From Aplectana chamaeleonis (lineage: Eukaryota; Nematoda; Chromadorea; Rhabditida; Cosmocercidae): a DNA stretch of 64,000 bases. This document shows, in pieces, positions 22,085 through 34,086 of this stretch (positions are counted from its first letter, which is position 1; every line of letters begins with the position of its first letter). The DNA is taken from the NCBI GenBank assembly GCA_029168955.1, contig JAPDOI010000183.1, positions 1,290,446-1,354,445 of the forward strand. Direction: 5' to 3'. Position numbers and translations under genes: made by a program. Below the pieces are notes generated by a model. The model was not told the origin of the DNA. It made no database searches and saw only the letters and a program-made list of their open reading frames with translations.

Positions 22085-22342
22085 TGCACCTTTCACAGTC
22101 TGCCGCACGACGCCGTCCTGCATGTTATAAGATAGACTGCGGCGTCGTGAAGCGCCGCAGTGCGACGCCGGATGACAGACGTCGCAATGCGGCGCTCGAC
22201 GTCGGGGCGAAATTTCTCCGTTGATGGTGTGATGGTCGATATTATCGGTTGCTCTACCACAGGCCTTGTGACCGCCGCGCGCGACGTCGGATAGCACTGC
22301 TGGACGTCGGACGGCAAAATAAGTGTGAAAGGGGCTTTAGGC
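22085..22342. mobile_element. MITE, family AAAGCCCCTTTCACA, copy 2
   Basis: The left end has CACCTTTCACAGTCTGCCG and the right end GTGTGAAAGGGGCTTT, with GGCCC flanking. The internal GACGTCGGA and GCCGCAGTGCGACGCC dyads match the copy at 6008-6300. Confidence 0.75.
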
Positions 22343-24314
22343 CCTCTGTCTTCGAAAAAAAATTAAATTCTGTGAACTTAGGGCATTCTTTCGTGACAGA
22401 TAACCTCTCTCAACGGTGGCTCTAAAATAGTAGTTTGCGAGAACAGTTGGTTAACATATCCACACATGTTGATCCACAGAGGGTGATTTAGAACGAGTTT
22501 AGCACGAGGATAAACTTAGCTGTGCTCCCGTGGAACCGAACTCAAACCGACAAGCCCAGGGTTAGGGCAACGATGAATCCGGGCTTACTTTAGAGTTTCC
22601 GCAGGGTTTCACAAAACAATATATGGACAGTTGTACGTGTACGATAGATAAATAATCCTTCCTCAAATTTTTCTATTCACTTCAGTGAATTCTACTAATG
22701 AGGGCAGCCAAAACAGAACTTTTCTGTAGGTGGGTAGTTCACAAATAATGTTTGAAGCTTTTAGAAAAACAGCACAGTTGAGAAAACTCAAACAATTAGT
22801 CCTTAGAATGCCAGGTATCCTACAAAAATCATATCCATACAATATAGCCTGGGGAGCTATTTTTTCTAATTACCATTGTTCACTTTTTTCGTGCCTCTAG
22901 GCGTGACCCAATTCGCATGAATCCGTACCCTGCATGACATACATAGTACATACATATTCCTCGAGTCACCGTATACCAACTATTCAGCATGTCAATCACT
23001 TTGATGGTTTCAGCCATCAAAGAATTCTGCAAACTCTAGGTTTCAACCACTGTCAGAAAAGCGATGAAATTCTGCGGGAAATTCACAGCAGGGGAGGGAG
23101 TGGGAGTCTGATATCTACTTTGGCTCCGGCGTTGTTCCGCGCCGCAACGACTCTCCTAACTCTGGGAGGTAGGAGAGCCACGAGCTAGTGTTCAAACCGC
23201 GCGGTGGCACGAACTAATGGGCGTGGCCAAGTGCGATACCATTGTTCCTCTCTGCTGCGACAGTACCGTGGACCCTCCCACAACATTCAAGCAGCCAGTT
23301 GGCTGAGATAACTCGTCCTCGACGGCGATACCGATTGGCTGCCCTAATGGCTGGCCGCGCACCGTACTCATACCTCCTCTTAATGCAATAGCGTCACGGT
23401 CAGAAGCATTCACAGCGTGTTTGCTCGTTGAATCCAGATGACATATTTTCTGATTTTTTCATCAAAATGCTGAACAAAACAGGGTGCCATTTGTTACACA
23501 TCCCGCATTGATGAAATGAACATGAATGAGGTGGTTCTCGATCCTAGAAAGTTAGCTGCAAAGGCGGAATATTCATAGAGCTGCACGAAAGGGCAAGCGT
23601 GAGTTGTGTAATCACACCTCGTGCAATTTATTGCTAGCCAGAATTCCATGAGAACATCCAAACGGAATAAGTTTGAGAGCATTGCTGGAGGAACGTAATT
23701 TTTGCGGGGCCGCGTCGCAGACCGACGGGCTGTCGCCTCGGTGATGGAGTATACCAGGGTTACGCCCCTCAAAACTAAAACACCCTTCAGCGACCCGTCG
23801 CCGCGAGGAAAGCATGCAAACTGCTCACGCGGCCGATCCTGCCATAGCGCCGGTGCTGTTCCCGACACCGATGAGTTTAGTTGGACCTTTGCTGCAGCGA
23901 CAAGGCACTATGCCAATGCTCGATGACTTCCCATAAGAGATTAGAAAAGAAAACTAAGCAAAAGTAAAGCTTAAGCATCTAAATCAAAGTGAAAAGGGGA
24001 AAGCGTATGCATGCGTGCTTGAACGAACAAACGCGCTGTAAAGGCTTCAACAATGACGCTATCGCAGCAGGATAAACGATAACTCTATGCCCCGGGCGAT
24101 TTCAGTTGCTGAATAGCGAGATTAACCGCGGAATGCCGAATCAAACGAATTGTCACAATGGAAGTGAAATGAAAAATTTAAATGAAGCGCTTACCTGTGA
24201 ACACGTTATTTCCTGTCAACAGATGTGAAATGACATTTTTAGTGCGCGCTATACTATTACTAGTATCCAATGACAATACGCCTGGTTCGGAATTTCCCCT
24301 CCAGTGATAGCGAG
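22343..24314. other. No gene recognised
   Basis: Mixed-composition sequence. The longest frames (124 codons minus at 23494-23868 and 84 codons plus at 22934-23188) show no motif. I see no repeat structure. Confidence 0.4.
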
Positions 24315-24460
24315 TATCGTCCATCACTGGATGAGGGATCGCCGCGACGCTGCTTGGCGGGAAAAATCACGCGATCAATAGCCACTCTCCTTCATTTTCC
24401 GCCCGCAATTTTTTCCCGCCAGAAGCGTCGCGGCGATCCCTTGTCCAGTGATGGACGATC
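24315..24460. mobile_element. Palindromic 148-bp MITE (TATCGTCCATCAC family), second good copy
   Basis: It matches the copy at 18925-19072 over its full length (TATCGTCCATCACTGGATGA at the left, GTGATGGACGAT at the right), with a few single-base losses in the right arm. Confidence 0.85.
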
Positions 24461-24599
24461 CCTGCGAAGCCGTGGGGAGAAATTGGTACGGTGCATGACT
24501 AACCACTCGGACAGTCAATCGACAAGGTTTTCCTTCAGTGCTCCCTCCGTAATTGAGTTCATTGAAGGTAGTGCGGAAGGGACGGGGCTAACCCCGTCC

Positions 24600-24810
24600 A
24601 AGCGCTAGAAAAAGTGGGCGAGATCCAACTAGGAGTGCACACAACTACGGGAAAAGTGGCCAGGACCCAAATAGAAGTGCTCAGAGCGCCACGAAAAATG
24701 GACGGTACAGAATTGGGAGTGAACACAGTGTCGGGGAAAGTGTGGGATCCAAATGGAATTGCGCAGAGCGCCGAGGAAAGTGTATGAGACTCAACCAGGA
24801 ATGCGCAGGC
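24600..24810 (-). repeat. Tandem repeat related to the array at 51.9-52.3 kb
   Basis: Four to five units of about 40-50 bp contain GAAAAGTGG or GAAAGTGTGGGATCCAAAT and GCGC(A/C)GAGCGCC. They are the reverse complement of the GGCGCTCAGCGCACTTT / TTGGGTCC units near 52 kb. Confidence 0.65.
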
Positions 24811-24875
24811 CATAAGCGCCCTATTATATCCACCCTTTTCCAAAAGAATGAGATTCTAAATTTGTCTAGCTTACC

Positions 24876-25790
24876 TGTAAAAGGGTTATGATTTGGCATA
24901 GTGGTATTTGTGAGAAGCTCGCCAAAAAATGTGAAATACTTGGTGCATTAGGTTTGGCATGGTGTTAAACACCGAAGAAACGTGGAAAATTTGTTGAAAT
25001 GATGTACTACTGATTTGGCGGTGCACTTTTTCACTAAACCAAAAATTTAGTGTGACATTGGAAGGCTAAATCACGTTCTTTCTGGCAACAAACGAATGCT
25101 TACAACTACTGTTTGTTTCTATTATATCGCACCTGCCTGAAAAGCTTCATTCAGAAAAAAAATTAAAGAGGAAATAAAATCATAGAATGTGAATGGGAAT
25201 TCTGTCAGCACGAATGTGTGTACTCAGTAGGATGCGCGTGATATGGCCTTTCAATCCCACACAAAATTTTCGATGTTTAGTGAAAAAGTGCACCGCCATA
25301 TCAGTAGTACTTCATTTCAACAAATTTTCAACGTTTCGTCGGTGTTAAATCCCATGCCAAATCTAATGCACTAAGTATTTCACATCTTTTAGCGGGCTTC
25401 TCACAAATATATACCACTATGCAGGGTTGAGCAGGCCACTGCGCCAATTTTCGGCGGAGCTACGACCCCCACCCCTCGCTGACCGAAATTTTGTAGAAAT
25501 ATCAAAAATCTTCACGCCCCGTTCTCGATATGGACAATTGCTTTAGCTTTTTTTGATGTGAAGGATCTGGAAAATTTCTCACCTTTGGTAATAATATACA
25601 ACTATTACTACCTTTTTTTAGCTTACCAAATGGTTTAGAGAGGATTCTTTTTTTTCTACAAAATTTTTACGAGCCTCCTTTAATTTTGATTTTTCCCCAA
25701 AAAAATCTCCACACTTTCACAAAAAAAGCCAGTTGCGCCCAGTTGCAACGCTGCTCAACCCTGCCACTATGCCAAACCATAATACTTTTA
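24876..25790. mobile_element. Foldback element, arms of about 170 bp, right arm split by a hAT MITE
   Basis: The left arm (24876-25042) is the reverse complement of 25275-25421 plus 25764-25790 (ATTTGGCATAGTGG, GGTGTTAAA, TTTAGTGAAAAAGTGCACCG and their complements). The element at 25422-25763 interrupts the right arm. The centre (about 25043-25274) has no recognised gene. Confidence 0.8.
25422..25763. mobile_element. hAT-type MITE with perfect 8-bp target duplication
   Basis: This 342-bp element has perfect 13-bp terminal inverted repeats (CAGGGTTGAGCAG / CTGCTCAACCCTG) flanked by CCACTATG on both sides (25414-25421 and 25764-25771). An 8-bp duplication and CAGGG termini are hallmarks of the hAT superfamily. 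The inside has GCTACGACCCCCACCCC and ACCGAAATTTT, shared with copies near 26.3, 30.3 and 32.3 kb. Confidence 0.9.
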
Positions 25791-26289
25791 TAGCGAAGCC
25801 GAACAGTTTAAAATTTTCAATTTGCTTTTGAAACTTGCACGACCCTCCCCTCTCGTCACCCGTTTATGTGGACGGCGCCAGAGACGCGCCTCTTTCAAAA
25901 ATTTCGTCCAAAACCTTGGCACACTTTTCTCAATGGTTGACAAATAGAGTTAGCGGGATTTTGAGCTAGCTGGAGGCACAGAGGACAAAAACCAAGATTA
26001 TGCCATACTTTTCCTCATCCTAGAAGTCTCAAAGGCCTGGAATAGTGGCAACACCGCAAGTCGAGCCGCGTTGACGTGATGATCGCTGGTGGAGAGGCGC
26101 TGCGTAGTCAAACCCCGGCGCAAAGACTGTGGCAACGGAATAGCATAGCGTTTTGCTCGCCACGACACTTACCGCGGCAAGCGCGAGTCAACTGTGATTC
26201 CCTAGTGAGCAGTGAATGCGTCAAAAGCTGCTGAGCCCTGTTTTCCACAATTTCTATTGTTTGCTAAATTAATTGTTAACAGCAAAAAT
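25791..26289. other. No gene recognised
   Basis: Spacer between repeats with no coding motif seen on either strand. Confidence 0.5.
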
Positions 26290-27160
26290 CTTACTAGTTT
26301 CCATTCAGGGTCATTTTTGGCGGGTGGACCTACGACCCCTTCCCGTTTACCAAAATTTCGGAAGAATTTGCAACATTTTCACCATCTCCCTTGGCACATA
26401 GACATCATGTTTGTATTCATCACAACGAACAGGCCTCTGAATAGAAATTTTGACTGAAGTCTCACACCTTTCCCATACTACTGTACACCCGTCGTAACGA
26501 GAATTTCATGAATGCGTAAGCAAACAGAGCTGTTCTCGAGCTGCGATCTCATTTACGAGGGTGAGTGCTACCATACTCCGTCCCACACAAGATGGCAAGC
26601 GAAGAGTCCAAAGTAGCAGCGCTCTCTCTCTGCGTCTGACGTTTTTGGATTACGGCAGGACGTCGCGTACGCAAATCACGTGCGCCACACAACATGTCTT
26701 ACCGTAACTCACAACACAATTCATCAAATTTTTCATGTACTCATTCCTTTTTCCGCATACTTCGGCATTTTTTGACGTTGTTTTCGCTAAAAATGCTCGT
26801 AATACTCACTATTGATGTGAAAAATCTTATTTACGTGGCAGGTAGGGTGTTTCACGAAATGAATTGTTTTTGGATTCTGGTAAGACTGATGCTCTGTCGA
26901 GCACGTTATTTGCGTACGCGACGTCTTACCGTAATCCAAAAGCATCAGAGACGCAGAGGGAACGCTGCTTCTTTGAACTCTTTGCTTGCCCCCTCGTTTG
27001 GGACGGATTATACTTCATTTTAGCTTACCAAGTGGTTCGATTACTTTCCTTGAAAAATTTCGGTGCCCTCTACCAAGATTTCATATTTATTCGAGAATTT
27101 CCCCAAATTTTCACGACCCCGCCCCCGTTGCGCTGTGTCGCAACCCTACTCAACCCTGGT
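26290..27160. mobile_element. hAT MITE relic interrupted by an inverted-repeat element
   Basis: 26300-26450 resembles the left half of the 25.4 kb MITE (GGACCTACGACCCCTTCC, ACCAAAATTTCGG). About 26995-27157 resembles its right half (TTAGCTTACCAAGTGGTT, ACGACCCCGCCCCCGTTGCG, CTACTCAACCCTGG). Between them, arms at about 26575-26690 and 26905-27005 are reverse complements (TTTTGGATTACGG, GACGTCGCGTACGCAAAT). This indicates a foldback element inserted into the older MITE. Confidence 0.55.
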
Positions 27161-29644
27161 TCCATTTAACAAAAAGAGAATTTTTTACTTAAATTTCTTT
27201 GTCTATCTTTCCTTAAAATCTTCAGAGATTCCCAAGAGAATTCTCATTTTTTCAGATACCAAGACAAACCCGTAAGGACCTGCGTGTCGAACGCTGAGAT
27301 TCCCCGGTACGGTCGCGGACAATCGCGTCGGGCCCAACTCCGCATTAAATGCATGACGCACACAGACAGCGCGATTGGGGCGCGCTTGCGCGAATCCGAC
27401 AACGCGATTGGGTTTGACTTCATTTTTCCATCACCTCTCGGTAACAAATAGTGTATAGTTAAGATCGTAGTGTGACCCAGTCGGAACTTCGTGAGTTGCG
27501 TTTACCCAGACCGAGTTGCTTTTTCGGTTTTTCTTCGGAGAGGGATGGGAAGGAATTGCAGGGGCACATGGGAATCGCACTTGATCACGCTTTTTCCGTG
27601 TCGGGTTCAAGGTACGGCACGCAGTGTGGATATCCACCCCGGGGTCTGAGCTGCAAAGTGAGGAGTGGGGAGAAGGATCTGAGCTCCGCCGGGAGACCAA
27701 GTGAACCATTCTGAACTGGGTTATACACAGTTGAGTCAGCTTTTACGGAGAATTCGATTTTACCGTTCAATTTACATGAAATGGTGTTGCAGCTAAGTAA
27801 GCTAAAGTGAAGGTCAAAAATCAAAAATAAGGTTTTCATAAGGTTGAAGATGAATTTTAGCAACGAAACAAAGATCAAATTCCTGGGAGCGGGTTTGTGA
27901 AAATCGCCAAGAATGTTCGACTGATAAAAGCTTCTGGGGGGGGGGGGGGGGGAGGGGCGAGTCTGAGAAAATCGTCAACGTTTTGCTCCTGGAGGTGGGT
28001 CTGACTACAGCTGGCCTAATCCACACCTCGAGCCGTACTTTGACCGGGTTTCGGAAGAGAAGGAAAACTTCAGGTTGGTGCGCCGATTGCGCAGCGGCAC
28101 GGAAAAATGAGTGTGACCTAGTGCGATGGCCACATGGTGCCCTTGCTGCGATAGCTTCGCTTTCAGTTTAGTTGCCACAGAGCTTGCTGCGGGTTAGTGC
28201 TGCAAAATCAGAGAACGTTTTTATGGAGTTTTGGTCCAATACGCAATGGTCCACAGATGGTGCACACATAATTTCACTCCTGTTTCTGCTTAAATAGGGT
28301 CTCAATATTCTCGAGGAAATCACAATAGAGAACTTAGTATAGGGCACTGGAAGGGACAATACATATCTGGTATATGATGCTGAAAGATAAAAACGAAGTG
28401 ACTATCCTTCCCCGTGGAGAAAAGGTGAAAATCCAATCCCTGCGGGTGATCAAAGCTATTAACTCATTGAAACTTGCGACGTGAGCGGTAATACTTCATC
28501 CAGAGCATTTTCGCTTCCAGCTGATGTTTGGGAGAGATAAGCGCGACACGAACATAAACTAAAGCATCTGTACTGAAATGTTTGGCAAAACACTGATTTT
28601 GATAGCTGCTGTTGGTCCCCAGCGTGAATAGGGTTTCAAAACAGGTTGTCCATTCTAGAAACAACGATGCTATCGCAACAGTCCAAATCCTTGACATCAA
28701 TTTCAAAAATGTCATGCTTTTTAATCGATGGCATGCCAAGCATAATCAATTCGGCACCAGCGTGTCCCAATCGTTCCGCGATTTTCAGCGTACGACGCGC
28801 AGTGGCTTACGACAAACACTGCAGTGCAACAATGAGGAATACAGCCCGAGAATTGATGAAACAACTTCTTGTGCATTGGACAACACAAGACACTACACGT
28901 CTTGAGGAACACCCATCTTATCGCGACGTGGATTTCGGGACCATTTAGGCGGAAAACTATAGCGCTAACAGGTCAGGGAGAGGTGGAAATCCATTAACAA
29001 GCTGAGGATTATCAACAGATGTTTACACTTTCCAAATACAGACGTTCTTTCAGTTCTATCTGCGACTTTTCTCCCCAATTTAGTTTGATAACCTTATTTG
29101 ATGACAACCCACGCATTCGGGGGGGGGGGGGTGGGGGGGGGCGACCCGCCCACTATTAAGGCCTTAAAGCCACAGTCCAAGCTCAGAATCGACTTTTCGT
29201 TTTCCTGCCTAACTTGGAGACCATTTCACACTGATCACAATGATGTCTCCAGAAGCGCTCAGAACGCACTACGAACTGAGTTACGGCTCCTCAAATATTT
29301 TGAATTTGAACTGGTAGAAAATCGCGGGTGAGTTGCCTCGAGCCTGTATTTTCTCGTTATTCGCAGCATTCATTCTGAAGCAAATCATAACATAAAGCCA
29401 GACCGAAAACAAAAGGAAGAACATAGATTTTGAATAAAATCATTCGCGCCTCTCCGCTATCGAGGTCGGAAACCTGCCAGTGGGCGTAACCCGTTTTTTT
29501 CTTTCAAGGGGACGTAGTCGATTTTTTCCTGGCTTTTTCTTGCTTATTTGAGCGAATTGAGATTTCGCGCTTGGCAGGGTTGCTATATATGGCGACCGGA
29601 CCAAATTTTCAAAAATTACCTTTGAGGTTGGACTGTGCCTATAA
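27161..29644. other. No gene firmly recognised; homopolymer G tracts
   Basis: This contains a run of about 20 G near 27936-27956 and G-rich runs at 29119-29143, both potential G-quadruplexes. A minus-strand open stretch at 28639-28806 (56 codons, ATARRTLKIAERLGHAGAEL...) reads like part of an enzyme. It has no flanking splice sites I trust and no recognised family. Confidence 0.4.
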
Positions 29645-30074
29645 AGGCAGTGTTCACGAAAAATCTCGTTCTCGAGGTCTCGGTGTGAAACACTAAGTTG
29701 GCAGTTGCTGTAGAGGATAGGGTCGAAGAAAGCAACAAAACTGGCCAGAAATAAAAACAAACGGCTTTGAAATCTCTCCCGGTCCGCCCCCAATCGGACG
29801 AGCTTGTGGCGCCGCACACGTTTCGATGTGCAAATTGCTGCAAGCAACTCTGCCGCAGTTAGCATTATCGATTCGTGCAGATATCGGGATTAGCGCGCGC
29901 TTGCCGAAATCAGCAGGGTCCATGATTCTCGTCCACGCCCTGAATTTAGAAACCGTTATTTTGACTCCTTCTGGACGTTTTTCTTCCCTGTTTCTTCACT
30001 ATTCGTTTCATAACGACCAAGCAATCACATTTTGGGTCCAACTCCGAGTGTGATATTCATCGTGAACACTGCCT
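29645..30074. mobile_element. TTAA-type MITE, subfamily 2, copy A
   Basis: The termini AGGCAGTGTTCACGA and TCGTGAACACTGCCT are shared with the 15.5 kb element. The right flank is TTAA (30075-30078) and the left flank is ATAA. The interior differs from subfamily 1 and matches 32513-32958 (TCTCGTTCTCGAGGTCTCGG, CGGACGAGCTTGTGGCGCCG). Confidence 0.8.
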
Positions 30075-30341
30075 TTAATGGCGGACTGCCGGACCGCTGA
30101 CGCGAAAAATGGTGAGGGATGAGTCGTTCGGACATCCGCGCCCAATATATATAAATCATGGCGGGAAATATACATAAATCATTGCGGGACCCGCGCGCAG
30201 TTACGTTCGTTTTATGGATAGGAAAAGATCAATACACGCGTTCCCTCTCACGCGCATCAATAGATGGTGATAATGAATGATCCGCCTCTTCTCACTCGAC
30301 TCCACATTCGGCAATTCGATGACGGCCCTGGTAGGTGACAG

Positions 30342-30591
30342 CAGCGTTGAGCAGGTCGGTGCGCTCAATTTCGGACGGGCTACGATCCTACCTCCTAATG
30401 ACCGGAATTTTGGCAAAATTTCAAAGCTTTTAGCGAGCCCCCCGCGATGGAAAATTGCTACAGCTGTTTCAAAAAAGAGAACTTTTCTCATTTCAGCCTA
30501 CCAAGTGGTTTGGAGTTAATTCCCGTTTTTCTCTTCCAAGACTTTTACGACCCCCCCCCGCTGCGCCATGTCGCAGCCCTGTTCAACCCTA
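30342..30591. mobile_element. hAT-type MITE, second copy with 8-bp target duplication
   Basis: GGTGACAG flanks it on both sides (30334-30341 and 30592-30599). The termini are CAGCGTTGAGCAG and CTGTTCAACCCTA, diverged from the 25.4 kb copy. The interior has GGGCTACGATCC, ACCGGAATTTT and CAGCCTACCAAGTGGTTTGG. It is 250 bp, shorter than the 342-bp copy. Confidence 0.85.
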
Positions 30592-30599
30592 GGTGACAG

Positions 30600-32269
30600 C
30601 GAGTCACTTTCCCAAGGCCAGCTTATTTTCAACCAGTAGAGGGCTTCCATGCGATTCGCAGAGGGTGGGCCCTCAACGCGGGCCGTAGCGAAGATGAGGT
30701 GCTCTCAGACATAAGGGCGGACTTATCGCGCACAGAACTTGCCGAATAGTACTTACCGCGATCGAAAGCCCAATTAGGACTCACCGCAAATAAACTCGCG
30801 GTCAGAGCGATTGCATTCCGGTGCTCGCGATACAACCGCTTCGCCATCCGGTCGGATCAAACTTGGGGGCCCAGGCGAGGGTCCCTATCGCGATTGTGAC
30901 TCAATCACTTCTGGGAAGATTTCCGACCAGATTTGGATAGAATCAGAGTCACCTATGATCGGATTTGGGCAGCTCATTGTCAGATGTTGGAACGGTCATG
31001 AACATATTTTGGAACACTCAGGGGCTGCGAGCCAACTACCCATGTGCAGATTACGGTAGAGAACCGCACCCTGACATCAAGCTGCTGCATGGAGGCGCAC
31101 GCTGGTGCCACCGCCGTCTTCCCCAGATGTTCGCGTCGCGTTGAGACTCGCTAAAGCCACTATGCCTATGCCTTGACCTTTCTCCTACATAGAGGGGTGC
31201 TATCAAAGCAGGGGTGTGGTTTCAGTACCAGATACTTCACCTGTCTCTATAAAGTATAAGGCAAAAAAGCCCCATACGAACGCTCCAACTGGTCCACGCA
31301 CACCCCTTCACCGGATCCGTTTTTTTTGCGAAGTCGCACATATAGAAAGTCGCAAACATGGATACGCAGAGAAGCAATCTGCTTGAACATACACCGATTC
31401 GGCAAAGCATTCCGCGTACAATGAAGATTTTGCCGAACAAAGCACATAGTAGCAAGTGCGCCCTCCACCCCCCCCCCCCCCGATCGCCCCATCAGGGGAA
31501 TGTTGACCACACTAGAAAACCATAAAAAATTACAAAAGATTATGGACTCACACCAAAACGATTTCCGGCATAATTGATTGTCCAGCTAACTGTATACGGC
31601 TTCCTGAAATGAAATGGATCACGGCTGCTTACGATTACGAACTCGAAATACGAAACATAACGCGGCGACAGAAAAGCTGTAAGAGGATTTACAGTGGTCC
31701 TTGAGTTTTGCGAGTTAAACCGAGGCGAAACTTTCTAATGCCATCAGACGTCGTGCTCGCAAGAGCCCGCTGGGATATTAGGCGTGTATTAGATACGTAT
31801 CGACTGAAATACTGCCCGCTGGCGCGTCTCGATTCGTATCTCACACACCTCGCAATCTCCCGCTGGCATCCCGCCGGGTTATCAGAAGCAATTCTACCAA
31901 AAGATCCTATTTCGATTTATATTACTGGCGGAAAGGGGTAGAATCGGCCGCGCAGCCATCGCGGAGTTCTCCCAGACTTAACAAGAGGCTAGCGAGGGTG
32001 TCGCATTTGTTTCCCTTGCGTCCCGCGATAGTGCCACGATAGTTTCTCATCCTGTCTTGTGCGAATACCGCAGACGCGAAATGAGACACGTAACTCATAC
32101 AAGGAGGTTGTTGACAGGGTAAGGGGGAGGGCGTTGTGACCGACATCCTTGAAGCTACGAACCCCTCCCTTGCCGATTAGAACGTTCGAACTATCTCCAC
32201 TACTTTTAAGAATATCCCCTCCTAGGTGAAAAAGTTAGCTCGGAATGTTTACGATCTTCTCTCGCAAAT
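30600..32269. other. No gene recognised
   Basis: Near 30692 a CTCAGACATAAGGGCGGAC motif followed by ACCGCGATCG and GCGGTCAGAGCG (to about 30806) resembles the ends at 112 and 50265. No opposite end was found. A C-rich run lies at about 31468-31481. No coding motif is seen. Confidence 0.4.
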
Positions 32270-32345
32270 TTACACATTTTCCTTTTCTAGGCCGAAATTT
32301 TTACGATTCCACACCCACTACCATTGTACCAGTTCGCAACCCTGC
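32270..32345. mobile_element. hAT MITE 3' fragment
   Basis: GGCCGAAATTTTTACGATTCC ... GTTCGCAACCCTGCTGGAG resembles the right end of the 25.4/30.3 kb family. The left part is missing. Confidence 0.35.
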
Positions 32346-32512
32346 TGGAGCCTAGATGATGATGAAAATGGGATTGCCTATGCAACCGTGGAAGCGAAAA
32401 ATGGAGAAGTCGAGAATTTGGTCCTACCGCGGATATTGTGGCCCGCAACGTGGCGGCTCGCGCGGGTGCAGTGGCTATAAACATGCTCAGACGAAGGTAG
32501 CACCTTCGATAA

Positions 32513-32958
32513 AGGCAGTGTTCACGATAAATCTCGTTCTCGAGGTCTCGGAGTGAAACACTAAGTTTGCAGGTGCTGTAGAGAATAGGGTCGAAGAAAG
32601 CTACAAAAACTCGCCCGAAATAAGTACAAACGGCTTAGAAAGCTCTTCCGGAGCGCCTACCTATCCCGGTCCGCCCCCCAATCGGACGAGCTTGTGGCGC
32701 CGCACACGTTTCGATGGCAAATTGCCAAACAACTCTGCCGCGATTAGAATGATCGGTTGCGCAGATTTCGCGATTAGGGCGCGCTTGCCGAAATCAGCAG
32801 GGCCCATGATTCTCGTCCACGCTCTGAATTAAGAAACCGCTGTTTTGATTTATTCTGGACGTTTTTCTTCCCTGTTTCTTCATTATTAGTTACCTCTCGA
32901 CCAAACAATCTCATTTTTGGGTCGAACTCGAGTGCGATATTCATCGTGAACACTGCCT
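32513..32958. mobile_element. TTAA-type MITE, subfamily 2, copy B
   Basis: 446 bp, with AGGCAGTGTTCACGATAAA at the left, TCGTGAACACTGCCT at the right, and TTAA on the right flank (32959-32962). It matches the 29.6 kb copy over most of its length. Confidence 0.82.
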
Positions 32959-32962
32959 TTAA

Positions 32963-34004
32963 GCACATCTTCGACCGCTGAACGAATCTTCCCACGGCTC
33001 AAGGGCGATGTGGTTTTTCAACCCATTTCGCCTTGGGTCCGCAGTGGGGGTGCTACTCAAACCAAATATGGTCAGTGAATCCACGAAAGAGATAGCTACG
33101 GACCACTCCAGCAGGCCACGCGCCTGCCGCGTGCGCCGATCGATCCCCACATTTTTCAGGGGCGCACAAGACGCAGCGCAGTCTGCTGAGGTGTCCGCAG
33201 CCGAACTTTTACCATGGCGGAGCAGGTGTCCATGCTGTTCATCGCAGTTAAGATGACCCCTTTTGGACCGCAACCCAAAATTTACTGCTTCTTGTTGAGC
33301 GGAGATCTCTCTGCAAAACAGAAATTACCAAATCTAACTGCGATCAAGCTGACATTCTGCCGCCGAAAATCGATCACCGTGCGTGAGCGATTTTATCACT
33401 GTGTGAACTCGCTTGCATGAGGCCTCCGTTATAGTTGGACGGTGGGCCGCAGTTTCACCTGTTCAATAAATAAGAAAGGTCTGATTACAAGGTGAAGCGG
33501 CGTTGCATCGAGACAATCCGGGTGGTGAGAGGGGTCGTAAGAATTTTGACTCAAAACTGAAAATTTCGCGCAGCAATCGTTAAAATTTAGATCCAAAAGA
33601 ACCGAAAACGTGGGTAGAAAACGTTTAGTTTTTCTAGAAATTCGGTTATTAATGGGAGGAATAGCGATAGAAAACTTTCGGGCCCCGGCCGACTCCTACC
33701 GTCAAAACTTACAGCCCTTCTTCGATTCTTGAAACCGGTCCGTTTTGTACGCGCGAGCTATGGAGGAACAGAGCAGTAAACACGTATGAGACACAATTAA
33801 ACTAAACTAGTCGAAATAAAGATAGAATACAGAAAAAAACAAAAACACTAGAAACGTAAACATTTAAAATGAAAAAGAGAAGAACGGGCCCAAAAAAATT
33901 CTCATCGATGGAGGCGTTGGTGGTACTGTATGTCCGCAGTCACGGCCGACGCGCAATAGTGACGCCAGCCAGGCTAGAGACAAAAAAGAGCGTCGGTTTC
34001 TAAT
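32963..34004. other. No gene recognised
   Basis: No motif in short frames of up to 104 codons; no repeat structure noted. Confidence 0.45.
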
Positions 34005-34086
34005 ATACGCCGACTGGTCGGTTAACCACGCCCAATAAGTCCTCCGGAGGACTTATTGCACACGGTCAACTGACCAGTCGGCGTAT
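34005..34086. repeat. 82-bp near-perfect palindrome
   Basis: It starts ATACGCCGACTGGTCGGTT and ends with the complement. The central 24 bp (34034-34057, around CCTCCGGAGG) is a perfect palindrome without a loop. It could be a minimal foldback element. Confidence 0.85.

Noticed and set aside
21493..22224. 243-codon His/Thr/Arg-rich frame
   Set aside because: Low-complexity translation of the ACGC repeat; the opposite strand is equally open.
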